Below are positions 1 through 10,565 of a stretch of DNA of 64,000 bases, in pieces. The position numbers and the translations under genes are program-made. Numbering within the stretch: position 1 is the first letter of the stretch; each line of letters begins with the position of its first letter. The notes under the pieces are model-generated. The model saw nothing but the letters and a program-made list of their open reading frames with translations, ran no database searches and was not told the DNA's origin. The stretch is from NCBI GenBank assembly GCA_016716905.1, contig JADJUS010000004.1:1116001-1180000 (forward strand), given 5' to 3'. Source of the DNA: Acidobacteriota bacterium. GTDB taxonomy: Bacteria > Acidobacteriota > Vicinamibacteria > Vicinamibacterales > SCN-69-37.

Positions 1-367
1 CATGATCCCGCGGCTGGTGCTGTCGATGCTGACCCGGTCGGGCTTCACATCTTCCTTCATTTCGAACAGCGCCAACTGCTGCTTCGCGACATCTTCGGTG
101 CCGGCTTTGACGATGCGCTCGGCGGTGACGGTGACCGTGTCACCGTCCCCGGCCGTCACATTAATGCCGCCATTGGAGCTGTTGATGATCAGCTGGCCGG
201 TGGGCGTCAGTGGATAGGACCGGGTCCACTGGTCCTTCGCTTCGACATCAGTGGACAGCTGCAGGTTGCAGGCGGCGAGGGGCGCCAGCGCGACGAGCAG
301 CGCCGGGGGCGCCGAGCAAGGCCAGAGTGCGTGGAAAGCGGCGCGCGGGGAGTGTGCGATATCGCAT
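1..367 (-). CDS. DUF4097-like lipoprotein (5' part; runs off the left edge)
   Basis: The minus strand reads a signal peptide with lipobox LAAC followed by NLQLSTDVEAKDQW, then a stretch rich in V/T/D/G (INSSNGGINVTAGDGD) typical of the beta-helical DUF4097 putative-adhesin domain. A likely start is the ATG at 367 (MRYRTLPARRFPRTLALLG), but the lipobox lies in another frame. A one-base indel in the five-G run at 305-309 would join them into a normal lipoprotein signal. The C-terminus lies outside the window. DUF4097 proteins are cell-envelope proteins of unknown role. Alternative: the true start is a non-ATG codon nearer the lipobox. Confidence 0.6.
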
Positions 368-420
368 GACGCATGATACGCGCGCAGGGCGCCGGCGGTT
401 CGCGGCGCCGCGGGCGCCGC

Positions 421-479
421 CGCCATTGCGCCCATTGCGCCCATTGCGCCGCTCTTGGCGCCGCTATTGGCGCCGCTTG
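421..479. repeat. Short tandem repeat rich in CATTGCGC / TTGGCGCCG
   Basis: Three adjacent 9-bp units (CCATTGCGC) are followed by two TTGGCGCCGCT-like units. The tract lies just upstream of the lipoprotein start and abuts the large palindrome. No coding function is apparent. Confidence 0.6.
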
Positions 480-480
480 T

Positions 481-687
481 AATGGCGAAATGTCACAAAT
501 GACCGAAATGGCGAAATGCCGGACACACCAATTGCAGGGAAGAATGTCGGAATGTCCTTGGCCGTCAATGGTTGAATCTGCCGCTCCAAGGTCATTCGTT
601 CATTGCGCGCCTTGGACATTCGACCATTCCCGGGATTTGGTTTGTCCAACATTTCGCCATTTCGGACATTTGTGACATTTCGCCATT
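481..687. repeat. 207-bp near-palindromic element (MITE-like)
   Basis: The outer 38 bases (481-518) and the reverse complement of 650-687 match at 37 of 38 positions. The inner parts also pair imperfectly: GGAATGTCCTTGG against CCTTGGACATTCG, and GGACACACCAA against TTGGTTTGTCC. The element fills the gap between the tryptophan dioxygenase stop and the lipoprotein gene. No transposase is present, so it is at most a non-autonomous or hairpin-forming repeat. Confidence 0.8.
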
Positions 688-700
688 TCAACCTGGGCCG

Positions 701-1406
701 TCAGCCGGGGCTCGTACCAGCTTCTGCCGTCAACGCATTCCGAATGTCCCAAAGTGGTTGGAAGTAGCGAACGTCGAGCCGCCGGCCCAGCACCTCGACT
801 GGCGTTCCCTGAGTGCCAATGACGTGTCCCCCAATGACGCGCTCGACGAGCTTAAGGTGAAGCGTCCGCCACATGACCAGCCGCTGGTCCCAGTCCAGCA
901 TCCGTTCGGCCAATTCGAAGAGATCGACGTGCTCGTGGCTGAAGCGGTAGATGTCGCGCAACGTAATGCCGCGCTGGGCCACGAGTTCGTTAAAGGCCTG
1001 TGACAGGCGCGGCGAGAGTTCGTGGATCTGGCGGAAGCCAGGCGAATCAAACCCACTCCCATGTCCCAGCTGCGTGCGGACGCCGTGGTAGTCCCACGGC
1101 GCCAAATGCTCCAGCATCATCGTCGCACCCTGGACCTGGTCGAGCGCAGCCACAGCCCGGCGCATCAGGCCGGATGGCGTTCGACAGTCGGCCTGCCTGC
1201 ACGTGGGTGATCACCGTGTCGAGTTCGAAACACGCGAGCTTCATCCACAGTTCCGATGATTGATGGATGGTCTGGAAGAGCAGTTCATCGCGGTGCGCCA
1301 TCTGTGCCGGAGTCTTCTGCAGCGCCAGGAGTTCGTCGGTGCGCAAATACCGTTCGTAGTCGGTGGCGCCGGGGCCCGGCAGAATAGGGTCGTTGAGTCC
1401 GCTCAT
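701..1406 (-). CDS. kynA: Tryptophan 2,3-dioxygenase (one frameshift)
   Basis: This haem enzyme opens the indole ring of tryptophan to N-formylkynurenine, the first step of the kynurenine pathway. Family signatures are clear: FQTIHQSSELWMKL near residue 45 carries the conserved substrate/haem region; YHGVRTQLGHGSGF is the LGHGSG motif; LVERVIGGHVIGTQGTP is the C-terminal block. The reading frame changes near 1172, where one extra C in GGCC separates NAIR from LMRRAVAALDQ; homology continues across the break. Length is about 235 residues, slightly short for bacterial TDO. The upstream small gene overlaps it by 4 bases (ATGA), so the two are probably cotranscribed. No kynB or kynU is nearby. 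Confidence 0.93.
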
Positions 1407-1636
1407 CCGGTGAGCGTAGCAGAGGCCGGATGCTTTCGTAAGAACGCGAGCATGCGCTCGCGGTGTTCGATGCTGCGAGCGGTCGGCATCGTTCGAGCGG
1501 CACTCAACCGTCGAGCAAATTGATCCGGGCGATCAAGGTGATCAAGTAGCGGCATCGGCCGGTCGCTTGGCCTCGTGGCCCGAAACGCAGCGATCGACAC
1601 AATCTTGCCCTGGGTCTCCGTCTGAGTCTCTGTCAT
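1403..1636 (-). CDS. Small protein of 77 residues upstream of kynA, unknown
   Basis: It begins at the ATG at 1636 ([15 protein letters not shown]) and ends inside the kynA start codon (ATGA overlap), which suggests translational coupling. It is charged and Arg-rich, with a helical C-terminal half ([14 protein letters not shown]). There is no signal peptide or membrane segment. I do not recognise the family. The coupling to kynA suggests a role with tryptophan dioxygenase, but that is inference only. Confidence 0.6.
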   Translation of the reverse strand: MTETQTETQGKIVSIAAFRATRPSDRPMPLLDHLDRPDQFARRLSAARTMPTARSIEHRERMLAFLRKHPASATLTG

Positions 1637-1696
1637 GCATCCAGCATCTCGCGCGGGTGTGACAGGCCAGGTCACAGCCCTGTAAGATGGCCGGGC

Positions 1697-2676
<980 letters not shown>

Positions 2677-2684
2677 GCACCACT

Positions 2685-2706
2685 GGTAATTGAGGATTGA
2701 GCGGTT
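2685..2706. repeat. Short copy of the ATTGAGGATTGAG repeat
   Basis: The 30-base gap between the MoxR and DUF58 genes contains AATTGAGGATTGAGCGGTTG. This is the same sequence as the arms of the larger inverted repeats at 28596-28749 and 31361-31613, here as one arm only. Confidence 0.6.
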
Positions 2707-2707
2707 G

Positions 2708-3593
2708 ATGCCTAGCGCTCTCTCGCCCGCACTCGTCGCTGCCGTCGACGACCTGGAGGTCGTGGCGCGGCTGATTGTCGAAGGCATGCGCAGTGGGCAG
2801 CATCGCAGTCCGTTCCACGGCTTCAGCACCGAGTTCAGTCAGTGCCCGCGCGTATCGTCCCGGCGACGACCTGAAGTATCTGGACTGGAAGGTCCTCGCG
2901 CGCACCGACCGTCTGTATACCCGGCAGTTCCGCGAGACCACGAACATGTCGGCGGTGATCTGTCTCGATAGCAGTGCGTCGATGGCCTATCCGGACACCG
3001 GCCTTTCGAAATTCCGCTACGCGCAGATGATGGCCGCAGCGCTGTCGCATCTCATCGTGACCCAGGGCGACGCTGTCGGGTTGATGACGATGCAGGCGGG
3101 GCGATTGGTGTATGTGCCCGCCCGGGGTGGGCGTGGGCACCTGCGCACGGTGCTGGCGCAACTTGATCGGCTCGAGCCCGCAGGGGCGTGGGAACCACAA
3201 ACCGTGATTACGCGCGCGGCAGACTTGCTGCGGCGCCGTGGGTTGGTGTGTGTGATCTCCGATTTTTACGATGCGCCCGAGGCCACGCAGGTGGAACTGC
3301 GCAGGGCCAATCGACGCGGGCATGACGTCGCGCTGTTGCAGGTGGTGTCGAAGCAGGAAGTGGATCTGCCGTTTGTGGGCGATCTTGACTTCGAGGATCT
3401 TGAGACGGGCGCGCGTGTGTTGCTCGACCCTCGCGCCACCAGAGCAGCGTATCGCGATCGCATGGCGGCCTTTCTGCAAGGGTGGCGCTCAGTCTCGAAG
3501 CGCGACGGCTTCGACTATGCGCTGATGACGACGGATGAGTCGCCGGCCGAGGCGTTGCGTGGCTACTTGCTCCGCCGCGGGGCGACGCCATGA
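2708..3593 (+). CDS. DUF58 / VWA-like protein of the Bat locus (frameshift near 2845)
   Basis: DUF58 proteins are partners of MoxR ATPases and carry a VWA-like fold. The N-terminus MPSALSPALVAAVDDLE is in one frame up to HGFSTEFS, and the hallmark RAYRPGDDLKYLDWKVLAR follows in another, so a one-base error near 2845 is likely. Downstream come CLDSSASM, a MIDAS-like DxSxS motif, and CVISDFYD. Full length is about 294 residues. The stop overlaps the ATG of the next gene. A second possible ATG lies at 2690, but 2708 gives the usual N-terminus. Confidence 0.9.
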
Positions 3594-4837
3594 TGTGGAT
3601 GGCGCCCTGGGCGTTTGCCGGACTCGTCGCCGTGGCCGCACCGGTCCTGGTGCACTGGCTCGCGCGACAGCAGGCCGACCGTTTGGCTTTTCCAACGCTG
3701 CAGTTCCTGGTGCGCACGCCGCCGGTGTCTGTGCGACGACATCGTTTGCGCGACCTGCCGCTGCTGCTGGTTCGTGTGTTGATCGTGGTGTCAGCGGTCG
3801 CCGCGCTCGCGCAGCCGGTGTGGGTGCGGCCGGCCGCGCCTGCGGCGCGACCGGCCCGCGCCATTGTGGTGGACACCAGCGCGAGCCTCGGGCGCGCGCT
3901 GGCAGATGGGCGCGTGGGCCGGGACGTGGCGCGTGAGGCGGCGGCGGCGTTCGCCGCCGAGGCCGGCGAGCCACCCGCGATGGTGATTCCGGCGGAGCAG
4001 CTCGCGGATGGTGTGGCGCAAGCGGCGGGGTGGCTGGCACGCGAGGAGGCGCCGCGCGAATTGATGGTGGTGTCGGATTTCCAGACAGGTGCGCTGGTGG
4101 CGTCCGACCTGGACGCGGTGCCGCCGGATGCGGGTGTGCGCCTGGTGCCGGTGGCTGTGAGCGGGCCGGTGCCGGCCGAGCCGGCACCGGCCCGCGGACG
4201 ATTGCGGGTGGTCGCGGGCGCCGCTGGTAGCGAGGCCGCGCGCCGTGCGGCGGCGTCCGAAGTGGCCGCGCGCGGACTTATGACCTCTGAGGTCGTTTCC
4301 GGTGATCGCGCCGGAAACGACCTCAGAGGTCGTTTTGAGATCCCGCTGATCTTTCGCAACGCACCGGACCATGCGGCGTTGCGGGCCGCCAGCCGCCCGA
4401 TCGATACACCTGAACTATTCGGCTGGGTTGCTGACATCCGTCACGAACTGCGCCGCGCCGGCTGGGCTGCGGAAAAGACGTCGGGTGTCTTTTTCGCGAA
4501 AAAGACACCCGACGTCTTTTCCGAGACCGGTATCGCCGTCTTCACCGACGCCGACCCCGGCAGCCTCGAGGCCGCCACCTTGATGGCGGCCATCCTCCGC
4601 GTCGCCGGGCCCCAGGCCCTGACACCCGCCGAGCGCGAGCCCGACACCCTCGCGCCTGCCACGCTCCAGGCGTGGCAGCGCGATCCCGCGCCACGGCCGG
4701 CGCTCGGCCGCAACAGCGGCCGCAGCGACGGCCGCTGGTTCTGGGCGCTGGCGCTCGCACTGCTCGCGCTCGAAACAGGGATGCGGCGCTCGACCCGCGT
4801 CGCGTCATCCGAGGTGGCCCATGCCGACGCCGCCTGA
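3590..4837 (+). CDS. BatA-like membrane protein carrying two in-frame palindromes
   Basis: The N-terminal 60 residues match the BatA/aerotolerance N-terminal domain: membrane anchor MAPWAFAGLVAVAAPVLVHW, then ADRLAFPTLQFL and RRHRLRDLPLLLVRVL (second membrane segment). A degenerate VWA-like region follows (AIVVDTSASLG, ELMVVSDFQTG). A third membrane segment sits near the C-terminus (WFWALALALLALETG). Length is 415 residues with no frameshift. Between residues of about 230 and 312 two palindromic DNA elements are read through in frame, encoding low-complexity inserts (SEVVSGDRAGNDLRG and KTSGVFFAKKTPDVF). Expected role: membrane partner of the MoxR/DUF58 pair. Confidence 0.85.
   Translation: MMWMAPWAFAGLVAVAAPVLVHWLARQQADRLAFPTLQFLVRTPPVSVRRHRLRDLPLLLVRVLIVVSAVAALAQPVWVRPAAPAARPARAIVVDTSASLGRALADGRVGRDVAREAAAAFAAEAGEPPAMVIPAEQLADGVAQAAGWLAREEAPRELMVVSDFQTGALVASDLDAVPPDAGVRLVPVAVSGPVPAEPAPARGRLRVVAGAAGSEAARRAAASEVAARGLMTSEVVSGDRAGNDLRGRFEIPLIFRNAPDHAALRAASRPIDTPELFGWVADIRHELRRAGWAAEKTSGVFFAKKTPDVFSETGIAVFTDADPGSLEAATLMAAILRVAGPQALTPAEREPDTLAPATLQAWQRDPAPRPALGRNSGRSDGRWFWALALALLALETGMRRSTRVASSEVAHADAA
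4282..4331. repeat. In-frame palindromic element 1 inside the BatA-like gene
   Basis: Perfect 21-base arms (4282-4302 and 4311-4331) flank an 8-base loop. Each arm contains a smaller palindrome (GACCTC-N-GAGGTC), so the element is nested. It keeps the reading frame of the host gene. Confidence 0.9.
4470..4523. repeat. In-frame palindromic element 2 inside the BatA-like gene
   Basis: A perfect 54-bp palindrome centred on the CGCG at 4495-4498. Each half holds its own hairpin (AAAAGAC, seven bases, GTCTTTT). It lies about 140 bp after element 1, has the same nested layout but different bases, and is read in frame as KTSGVFFAKKTPDVF. Confidence 0.92.
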
Positions 4838-6849
4838 CGTCCGCGTCCGCGCGCTGCTCGCACTTGTCCCCAGGCGTCTTGGCCTGCAGGCTGCCGCGCG
4901 CGCCATCGCCCTCGGCGCTGCCGTCGCCGTCGTGCCGTTCGTCTTCACCCGCCACTTCGGAGTGACGATCGGTGTCGGCATCATTGCCGCCGCCGCGCAC
5001 TTCTGGGCTACACGAGGGCGCGCGCCCACAGCGCGGCCCTCATCGAAGCCAAGGCACCCCAGTGCCGAAACGTCCTGGTCACCGCCGAGGCCCTGCTCGA
5101 GGGGCGGCTCTCGGCCATCCCCGCCGTCCAGGCCGTGGTGATCGATGATGCGGCGCGGCAGGCCGACGGAATCGCGCCGGCGACGCTCTGGCCCTGGGGG
5201 CGTTCGGTGCTCGCGGTCGCGGTCGCAGTCCTGTTGTGGGTGCTGGTCACGTTCCTTCCCGCCGATCGCCTCCCGGGTCTGGCGCCCGGTGCGGTCATCG
5301 CCTCTTCCGCTGCTGTCGTCGATCAAGTCGAGATCGTCGTCACGCCGCCCCCGTACACGCGTCGTGCGGCAGAGACTGTGCGCAATCCTGAGCGCATCTC
5401 CGTGCTCGTGGGCTCGCGCGCCCGCGTGCAGATCACATCAGGCGCGGCCGCTGTCACGATCGAGTCGAGTGCGGGGAGCCAGCGCGTCAATCGTGGAGAC
5501 TCCGCAGTGTTTGTCGGCGACGTGATGGTGGAGAGCGATGGCTACCTGGCCATCACGCCACTCGATGCCACCGGCACCGCCGGGCCGCGGCGACTAATCG
5601 GTGTGACCGCGGTCGTGGATCGCGCGCCCGAAGTGCGCGTCACCGAGCCCGCCAAGGACTTGTATCTGACGGATGGCAATACGCGCATCACCGTCCGCCT
5701 CCAGGCTGGCGACGACCTGGCGCTGCAAAGCCTGCGGTTGGCGTATACCAAGGTTGCCGGCGCCGGCGAGTCGTTCACGTTCACTGAAGGCGAAGTGCCG
5801 GTGACGGTCACGCGCGCCAGCGACCGTGAATGGACGGCTGTTGGCGTATTGCCGCTCGACACGATGGCGCTGGATATCGGCGACATGGTCGTATACCGAG
5901 GTGTGGCGACCGACGGCCGGCCCGGCGCCCCGCCGTGGAATCCGATGCCTTCTTCGTCGAAATCGTTTCGGCGAGCGACGCCATGGCGGAAGGGTTCTCG
6001 ATCGACGATCGCCAGGACAAATACGCGCTGAGTCAACAGATGGTGATCATCAAGACCGAGCGCCTGATCGCGCGTGCGCCCGGCCTCTCCAGGGACGCGT
6101 TGATCGATGACGCCATGTCGATTGCCGCCGAGCAGCGGTCGGTGCGCGCCGAAATCATGTTCATGATGGGCGGCGAGTTCGAAGACGAATTTGTGGAGGC
6201 CGAACACGAGCACGAAGTGACCGACGGCCGGTTCGACAATACCGGCCGCGCCGATCTGGCACTCGCCACGCGGTCGATGAGCCGCGCCGCCACGCAACTG
6301 ACGGAAGCCGATTTGAAGGCCGCGCTCACCAGCGAGCGAGTGGCGCTCGCCGCCATGCAGCGCGCCTTGTCGCGCCGCCGGTTCATCCTGCGCACCCTCA
6401 CTGAGCGCAATCGCATCGACACGGCCCGCCGGCTCCAGGGAAAACTGGCGGACCTCGGCCGCGGCATGCGAAGTGTTGAACCCGCCGAGGCCGGCACCCT
6501 TGTGGAAGCCGTTCGCGCGGCACTGCTCGCGGTGAGCGATGTCTCCCGCGCGGCCACGCTCACGCCGGCTCACGCGGATCTGCTGTCGAATGCGGCCGCG
6601 CGCTTGCTCGTGGCCGACGGGCGCGGGGCGCCCGTCGTGGATATCGCCTCCAGACTCAGTGCGGCCGCAGAGGCGATCGCCGCCGCCAACGCAGAGGTCG
6701 CGCGGCGCTCTCTCGGCGACGCGGCGGCCCGGCTGACGGCCGTCGCTTCGGCGGAACTCGCCACTGCGCCCGCCGCCGGGCCGGATTCCGCGCGCGCCCG
6801 CTTGCTCGGAGCCCTCGCCGACGCGCTTCGCTCAGGAGGCGGCCGGTGA
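4821..6849 (+). CDS. DUF4175-like membrane protein of the Bat locus (two frameshifts)
   Basis: The N-terminus has two hydrophobic stretches (AIALGAAVAVVPFVF and TIGVGIIAAAAHFWA), then, after an indel near 5015, AALIEAKAPQCRNVLVTAEALL and a third membrane segment (SVLAVAVAVLLWVLV). A beta-rich periplasmic part follows (VDQVEIVVTPPPYTRR). After a second indel near 5940 comes a long helical region (DKYALSQQMVIIKTERL onward) of about 300 residues. Total is about 675 residues. This architecture resembles DUF4175/TIGR02302-type proteins found beside MoxR genes. It overlaps the upstream gene by 17 bases. Function is unknown beyond membership of the locus. Confidence 0.65.
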
Positions 6850-8598
6850 CGAGCGAGCGCATCCTTCGCGCGGCAGCCGTACTCATCGCCGTTGCCGCTG
6901 TGGTCGATCCCGCCTTCCTCAGGTCCACCCAGGTGCGACCGACGGTGGTGGTGGCGCATGCGACGGCGTCCGACCGCGATCTGGCCGCGCGGGTTGCCGC
7001 GGCGCTTGAATCGACATTTGCGGTTTCCCGAGTTGATGTGGCGGGCGCCGCCGCCTACGTCCTGGCTGGTTCCGACGTCCCCGAAGAATGGCGGCCTCCC
7101 CAGTCAGCCGTGGTCTTTGCGGTCACGCCCGGCGGCGGCACGCTCGGCCTGCGTGTGCTTGACCTCAAGGTCCCGGCACAGGCCTCGATCGATTCGGTGG
7201 CACCGGTCGTGGCGACGGTGTCCGTTGACGGCTCCGGCGATCGCGAAGTGACCGTCGCGCTCGTGGTTGATGGCCTGCGGATGCAGGAGGTGAAAGCGCG
7301 CGTCGCGGGCGATGACACGCGCATCACCGTGCCGCTGACGTTTGTCCCGGCACGGCCCGGGCTCGCGCGTGTGCGCGTGGAGGCCACCGCCACCGGTCGC
7401 ACTGATGCCGCGGCCGATGCGGTGCTCGATGTGACCGCACGTGTCTGGCGCGTCCTCGCGTTTGACGGCCGTCCCACCTATGCCGCCACATTCGTGCGTC
7501 GGGCGCTCGAAACGGATGCGCGCTTCCAGGTCACCACTCGTATCGTCACGTCGCGCGCATCCGCGGTGCAGACCGGACCGGCACCGGCATCGCTGACAGA
7601 CCCGCGCGCGCTCGACGGCTTTGATCTCGTGGTTGTGGGCGCAGCCGATGCGCTCGGAGCCAGTGAAGCGGCGTCCCTCGAGCGGTATCTGCGAGAGCGC
7701 CACGGCGCCGTCGTTCTTCTGCCCGAAGGCACAGACGACCCCGTCCTGTTTCGACTGACGGGTCAGGCCACGTGGCAGGAGGACCGTCGCGCAGAACCGG
7801 TTCGGGTTGAGGGTGGCGAGGGCTTCACGGCGAGCGAGTTCTTCTGGCCGTCGCGTTGGCCACCGCTCGCCGCACCGCTCGCGACATTTGGCCAGGCCGA
7901 CCCATCAGCTGCTCGCCGATTTCCTGTGGCAGATGCCTGTCGGCAGCGGGCGAGTCGTGGTGAGCAGCGCGATGGACGGGTGGCGCGCGCGTGCGGGCGC
8001 CGCCATTGGATTCTCGGCGTTCTGGCGGTCCACCGCCGCCGCTGTAGCCAACGCCACACCTCCGCTCGTGAGCGTTGCACTGGCTCGGCGAGTCCTGGTG
8101 CCGGGGCAGTCGACGAGCGTCGGAGTTCTGTCGTTCTCGAGCGGTGTCCCCACCGCGCAGATGCGCGCCACCTCGGGCGCGGTGTCGCCTGTTCGGCTCT
8201 GGCCGTCATCATCGCCATCTGCGAATGGGGTCGCCGAGTGGCAGGGTGAATTCCGCGCGCCTGACGCGCCGGGACGGTACCGGCTCGACGTGACCACCGA
8301 AGGCGACGCCGCGGGCGCGGCCGAACTACTGGTGGTGGGCGCCGATGGCGATGCCGACGCATGGGTGGCGCCGGCGAGCGATGGGGACGGCCTGGCGGCG
8401 ATGGCCGCCTCGGCCCATCGGGGCGGCGTGGTGCCAGAGGCGCAGTTGTCGGCACTACCCGCGCAACTGGCTGCCGCACTAAAGGTCGCGCCGGTGCAGC
8501 AGCCCTGGCGTCCCATGCGTTCAGTCTGGTGGCTCATTCCGTTCACTGCGTGTGCAGCGGGCGAGTGGTGGCTGCGCCGCCGCCGCGGACAGCGCTAG
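6846..8598 (+). CDS. Large membrane protein with GATase-like domain, end of Bat locus (frameshift near 7895)
   Basis: It starts with GTG at 6846, overlapping the previous stop (GTGA). It has an N-terminal hydrophobic segment (ILRAAAVLIAVAAVVDPAF), a beta-sandwich part (REVTVALVVDGLRMQEVKAR) and a Rossmann-like block (VLAFDGRPTYAATFVRRAL, FDLVVVGAADALGASE) like the glutamine-amidotransferase-like domains of membrane proteins in MoxR loci. After the indel near 7895 it continues THQLLADFLWQMPVGSGRV and ends with a membrane segment (VWWLIPFTACAAGEWWLRRR). About 583 residues. No catalytic Cys is evident, so it is probably non-enzymatic. Confidence 0.65.
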
Positions 8599-8602
8599 CG
8601 CA

Positions 8603-8703
8603 CTCGGGCTTGAGGAACAGCCCGAGCTACGTACTGGTTCCCTGTGTTCCCAACGTAGCTCGGCCGTTCCCAACGTAGCTCGGGCTGATCTTCAAGCCCG
8701 AGG
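8603..8703. repeat. Double-hairpin element between convergent genes (family A)
   Basis: Two hairpins share the stem CTCGGGCT/AGCCCGAG, at 8603-8626 and 8679-8702. Between them are two direct copies of GTTCCCAACGTAGCTCGG. The whole unit is roughly self-complementary and fills the gap between the stops at 8598 (+) and 8713 (-), where it could act as a two-way terminator. Related units occur at 20151, 41967, 44925 and 47277. Confidence 0.8.
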
Positions 8704-8712
8704 CCTGTGGCG

Positions 8713-10561
8713 TCAGCGCGAGGGCGCGCAGCATCTGACGGCGGATGACATGAACGTGTCGATCGTGTAGACCTGATTGCCGGCGCGTGGCCGCGTGTCG
8801 GCCAGAAAAACAGGTGTACTGACCTTCTGGTGGAACACCAGTGACGCGTCCGCCAGCCCGCCGAGCGGCGTGTTCTTGAAACGCGCTCGGAACCGCTCGA
8901 CTTCCCACTCTTCAAGCAGGATGTACACGTCGTGGTTGCGGTCGTTCAACCAGCGCACCACATCGTCAAGCCGGTGGGGCTCAATCCAGTCATAACGCAG
9001 GGACCGGCGGCCGCCGTAATAGGTCACTGAGCCGGAATGCTGGCTCGAAAGAATCACGCTGCCCGGCCGCGTCATCGCGCGAACGGCGTGCGCGGCCGAC
9101 ACATAGCGAAGTTCGCCCCAGCCGACCCGGAATGAATCGTGTCCGTACGCGTATGCAGGCCCCAGCCTCCGCAGAGGACCAGCGCCAGAATTCCGGCGCG
9201 GCCGTATGCGCGGCCGGTGGTGTTTGTGGCGAGCCACGCGGTGCCGATGGCCAATGCCGGCCAGGCCGGAAGGAGAAACCGCAGGTACCACCAGTCGATA
9301 AACACCTGGTACGGCAAGTAAATCGCCAGCATGCACGCCGCAACACACACGAGCACGCTGGCCTGCATCAGGCCATGCGATTTTCGCAGCCATCCCGCCG
9401 GTATGGCCAACGCCGCCAGGCCCAACGCCACGAGCGGTGTGTGACTCTGCAGCAGCCAGGTCGAGTAGTTCCAGATGTTGGGGCGATATACGACCACGAA
9501 AAAAAGCCATCGAGGTCGCCATAGCCGGACGCCGTCGGTGATCCGTACACCGATTGGTTGAAGAGGGCCATGCCGATCGCGCCGGGCGCCGCGCCCGCGC
9601 AGAAGATCGCGCATCGCATGGCGCGAGCCCGCCAGGTGGGGACCTGACGATCGGCGAGAAGCAACCACACCCCGAGGACGCCGACCAGTGGCGTGAGATT
9701 CGGCCGCATGAGCACCACGACGGCCATGGTGATTCCGGCCAGCAGTGCGCGGGTGCGTGACGTGTGCAGGCACCCCAGAATCGCCACCGCGCACAGTGCC
9801 GCCGCGGGCACATCGCTCATCGGTGACGCCATCATGTGGATGACGACGGGGCTGGTGGCGACGATCCACGCGGCGGCCGCACCGACCTGCGGTGAGCCCA
9901 TGCGCCGGCCGATCCTGTACGTGGTGGCCACCAGAAGGCCCGCCATCAGGGCCACCAGAGCCACGCTGCCGCATTGCCCGAGCAGCCACTTCGCTCCCGC
10001 GAAGAGCAGCGGCAGGCCCGGTGGATAGACCGGCACACTCGAGAGACCGCCGGCCGCCGGCCGGTAGCCCAGTGGCGCGGCGATGCGCGGCAGGTGCGGC
10101 CACGGCGCGTCGCGCAGCCACTCCTGATCGATGGTCAAGTCCCCGGCGAGCCATCCGTCGGCTTGTCTGACGTAGCCGAACGCGTCGGAGCCACCTGCGG
10201 CACCGTGGTTGATCTGGAGCGACGTCCCTACGATGAGCACGGTGAGGGCGGCCGCGATCACCGGGGGCCTGAACAGGGCCCGCATCGCTGTCACGTCGGT
10301 GTTGACGCCGTGCCACCGCAGTCCGATGAGTCGGATGACGAAGAGCGCCGCGGCCAGGCCCAGCGGTCTCAAGGGATCGGTGGCTCGAATAGGGAGGCCC
10401 AGTATGTCTGCCCTGATGCCTCCCGCGAGCCAGGCCACCACGCTCGCAGCCACGAGGACCACGCCCGCGAACGTACACCATGCAAGAACCGACCGCATCA
10501 CGTTCTGGAGGATAGCCGATCGCAGTTGCGCCGACGCGGCGGACAGCGGTAACCTTCGCAT
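8713..10561 (-). CDS. GT-C-type polytopic membrane protein (two frameshifts)
   Basis: About 615 residues with some ten hydrophobic segments. The early acidic loop GGSDAFGYVRQADGWLAGDL resembles the catalytic Asp region of dolichyl-phosphate-mannose-type GT-C glycosyltransferases. After it come VPVYPPGLPLLFAG and many membrane helices; the soluble C-terminus contains YYGGRRSLRYDW and LNDRNHDVYILLEEWE. Indels lie near 9505 (seven-A run) and 9145. The start at 10561 (MRRLPLSAASAQ) is only five bases from the divergent tldE start; an internal ATG at 10498 (MRSVLAWCTF) begins directly at a membrane helix and may be the true start. Lipid-linked sugar transfer is inferred from topology only. Confidence 0.7.
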
Positions 10562-10565
10562 CACC

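Noticed and set aside
464..691. Minus-strand open frame of 75 codons (MKWRNVTNVRNGEM)
   Set aside because: It lies entirely within the 207-bp palindrome; its sequence is just a reading of the inverted repeat.
3208..4437. Minus-strand open frame of 409 codons, Ser/Arg/Thr-rich
   Set aside because: It is antisense to the DUF58 and BatA-like genes and has the composition of a GC-skew shadow.
10209..10565. Upstream extension of TldE by 119 codons
   Set aside because: It is antisense to the membrane protein gene; the family N-terminus begins at the ATG at 10566.
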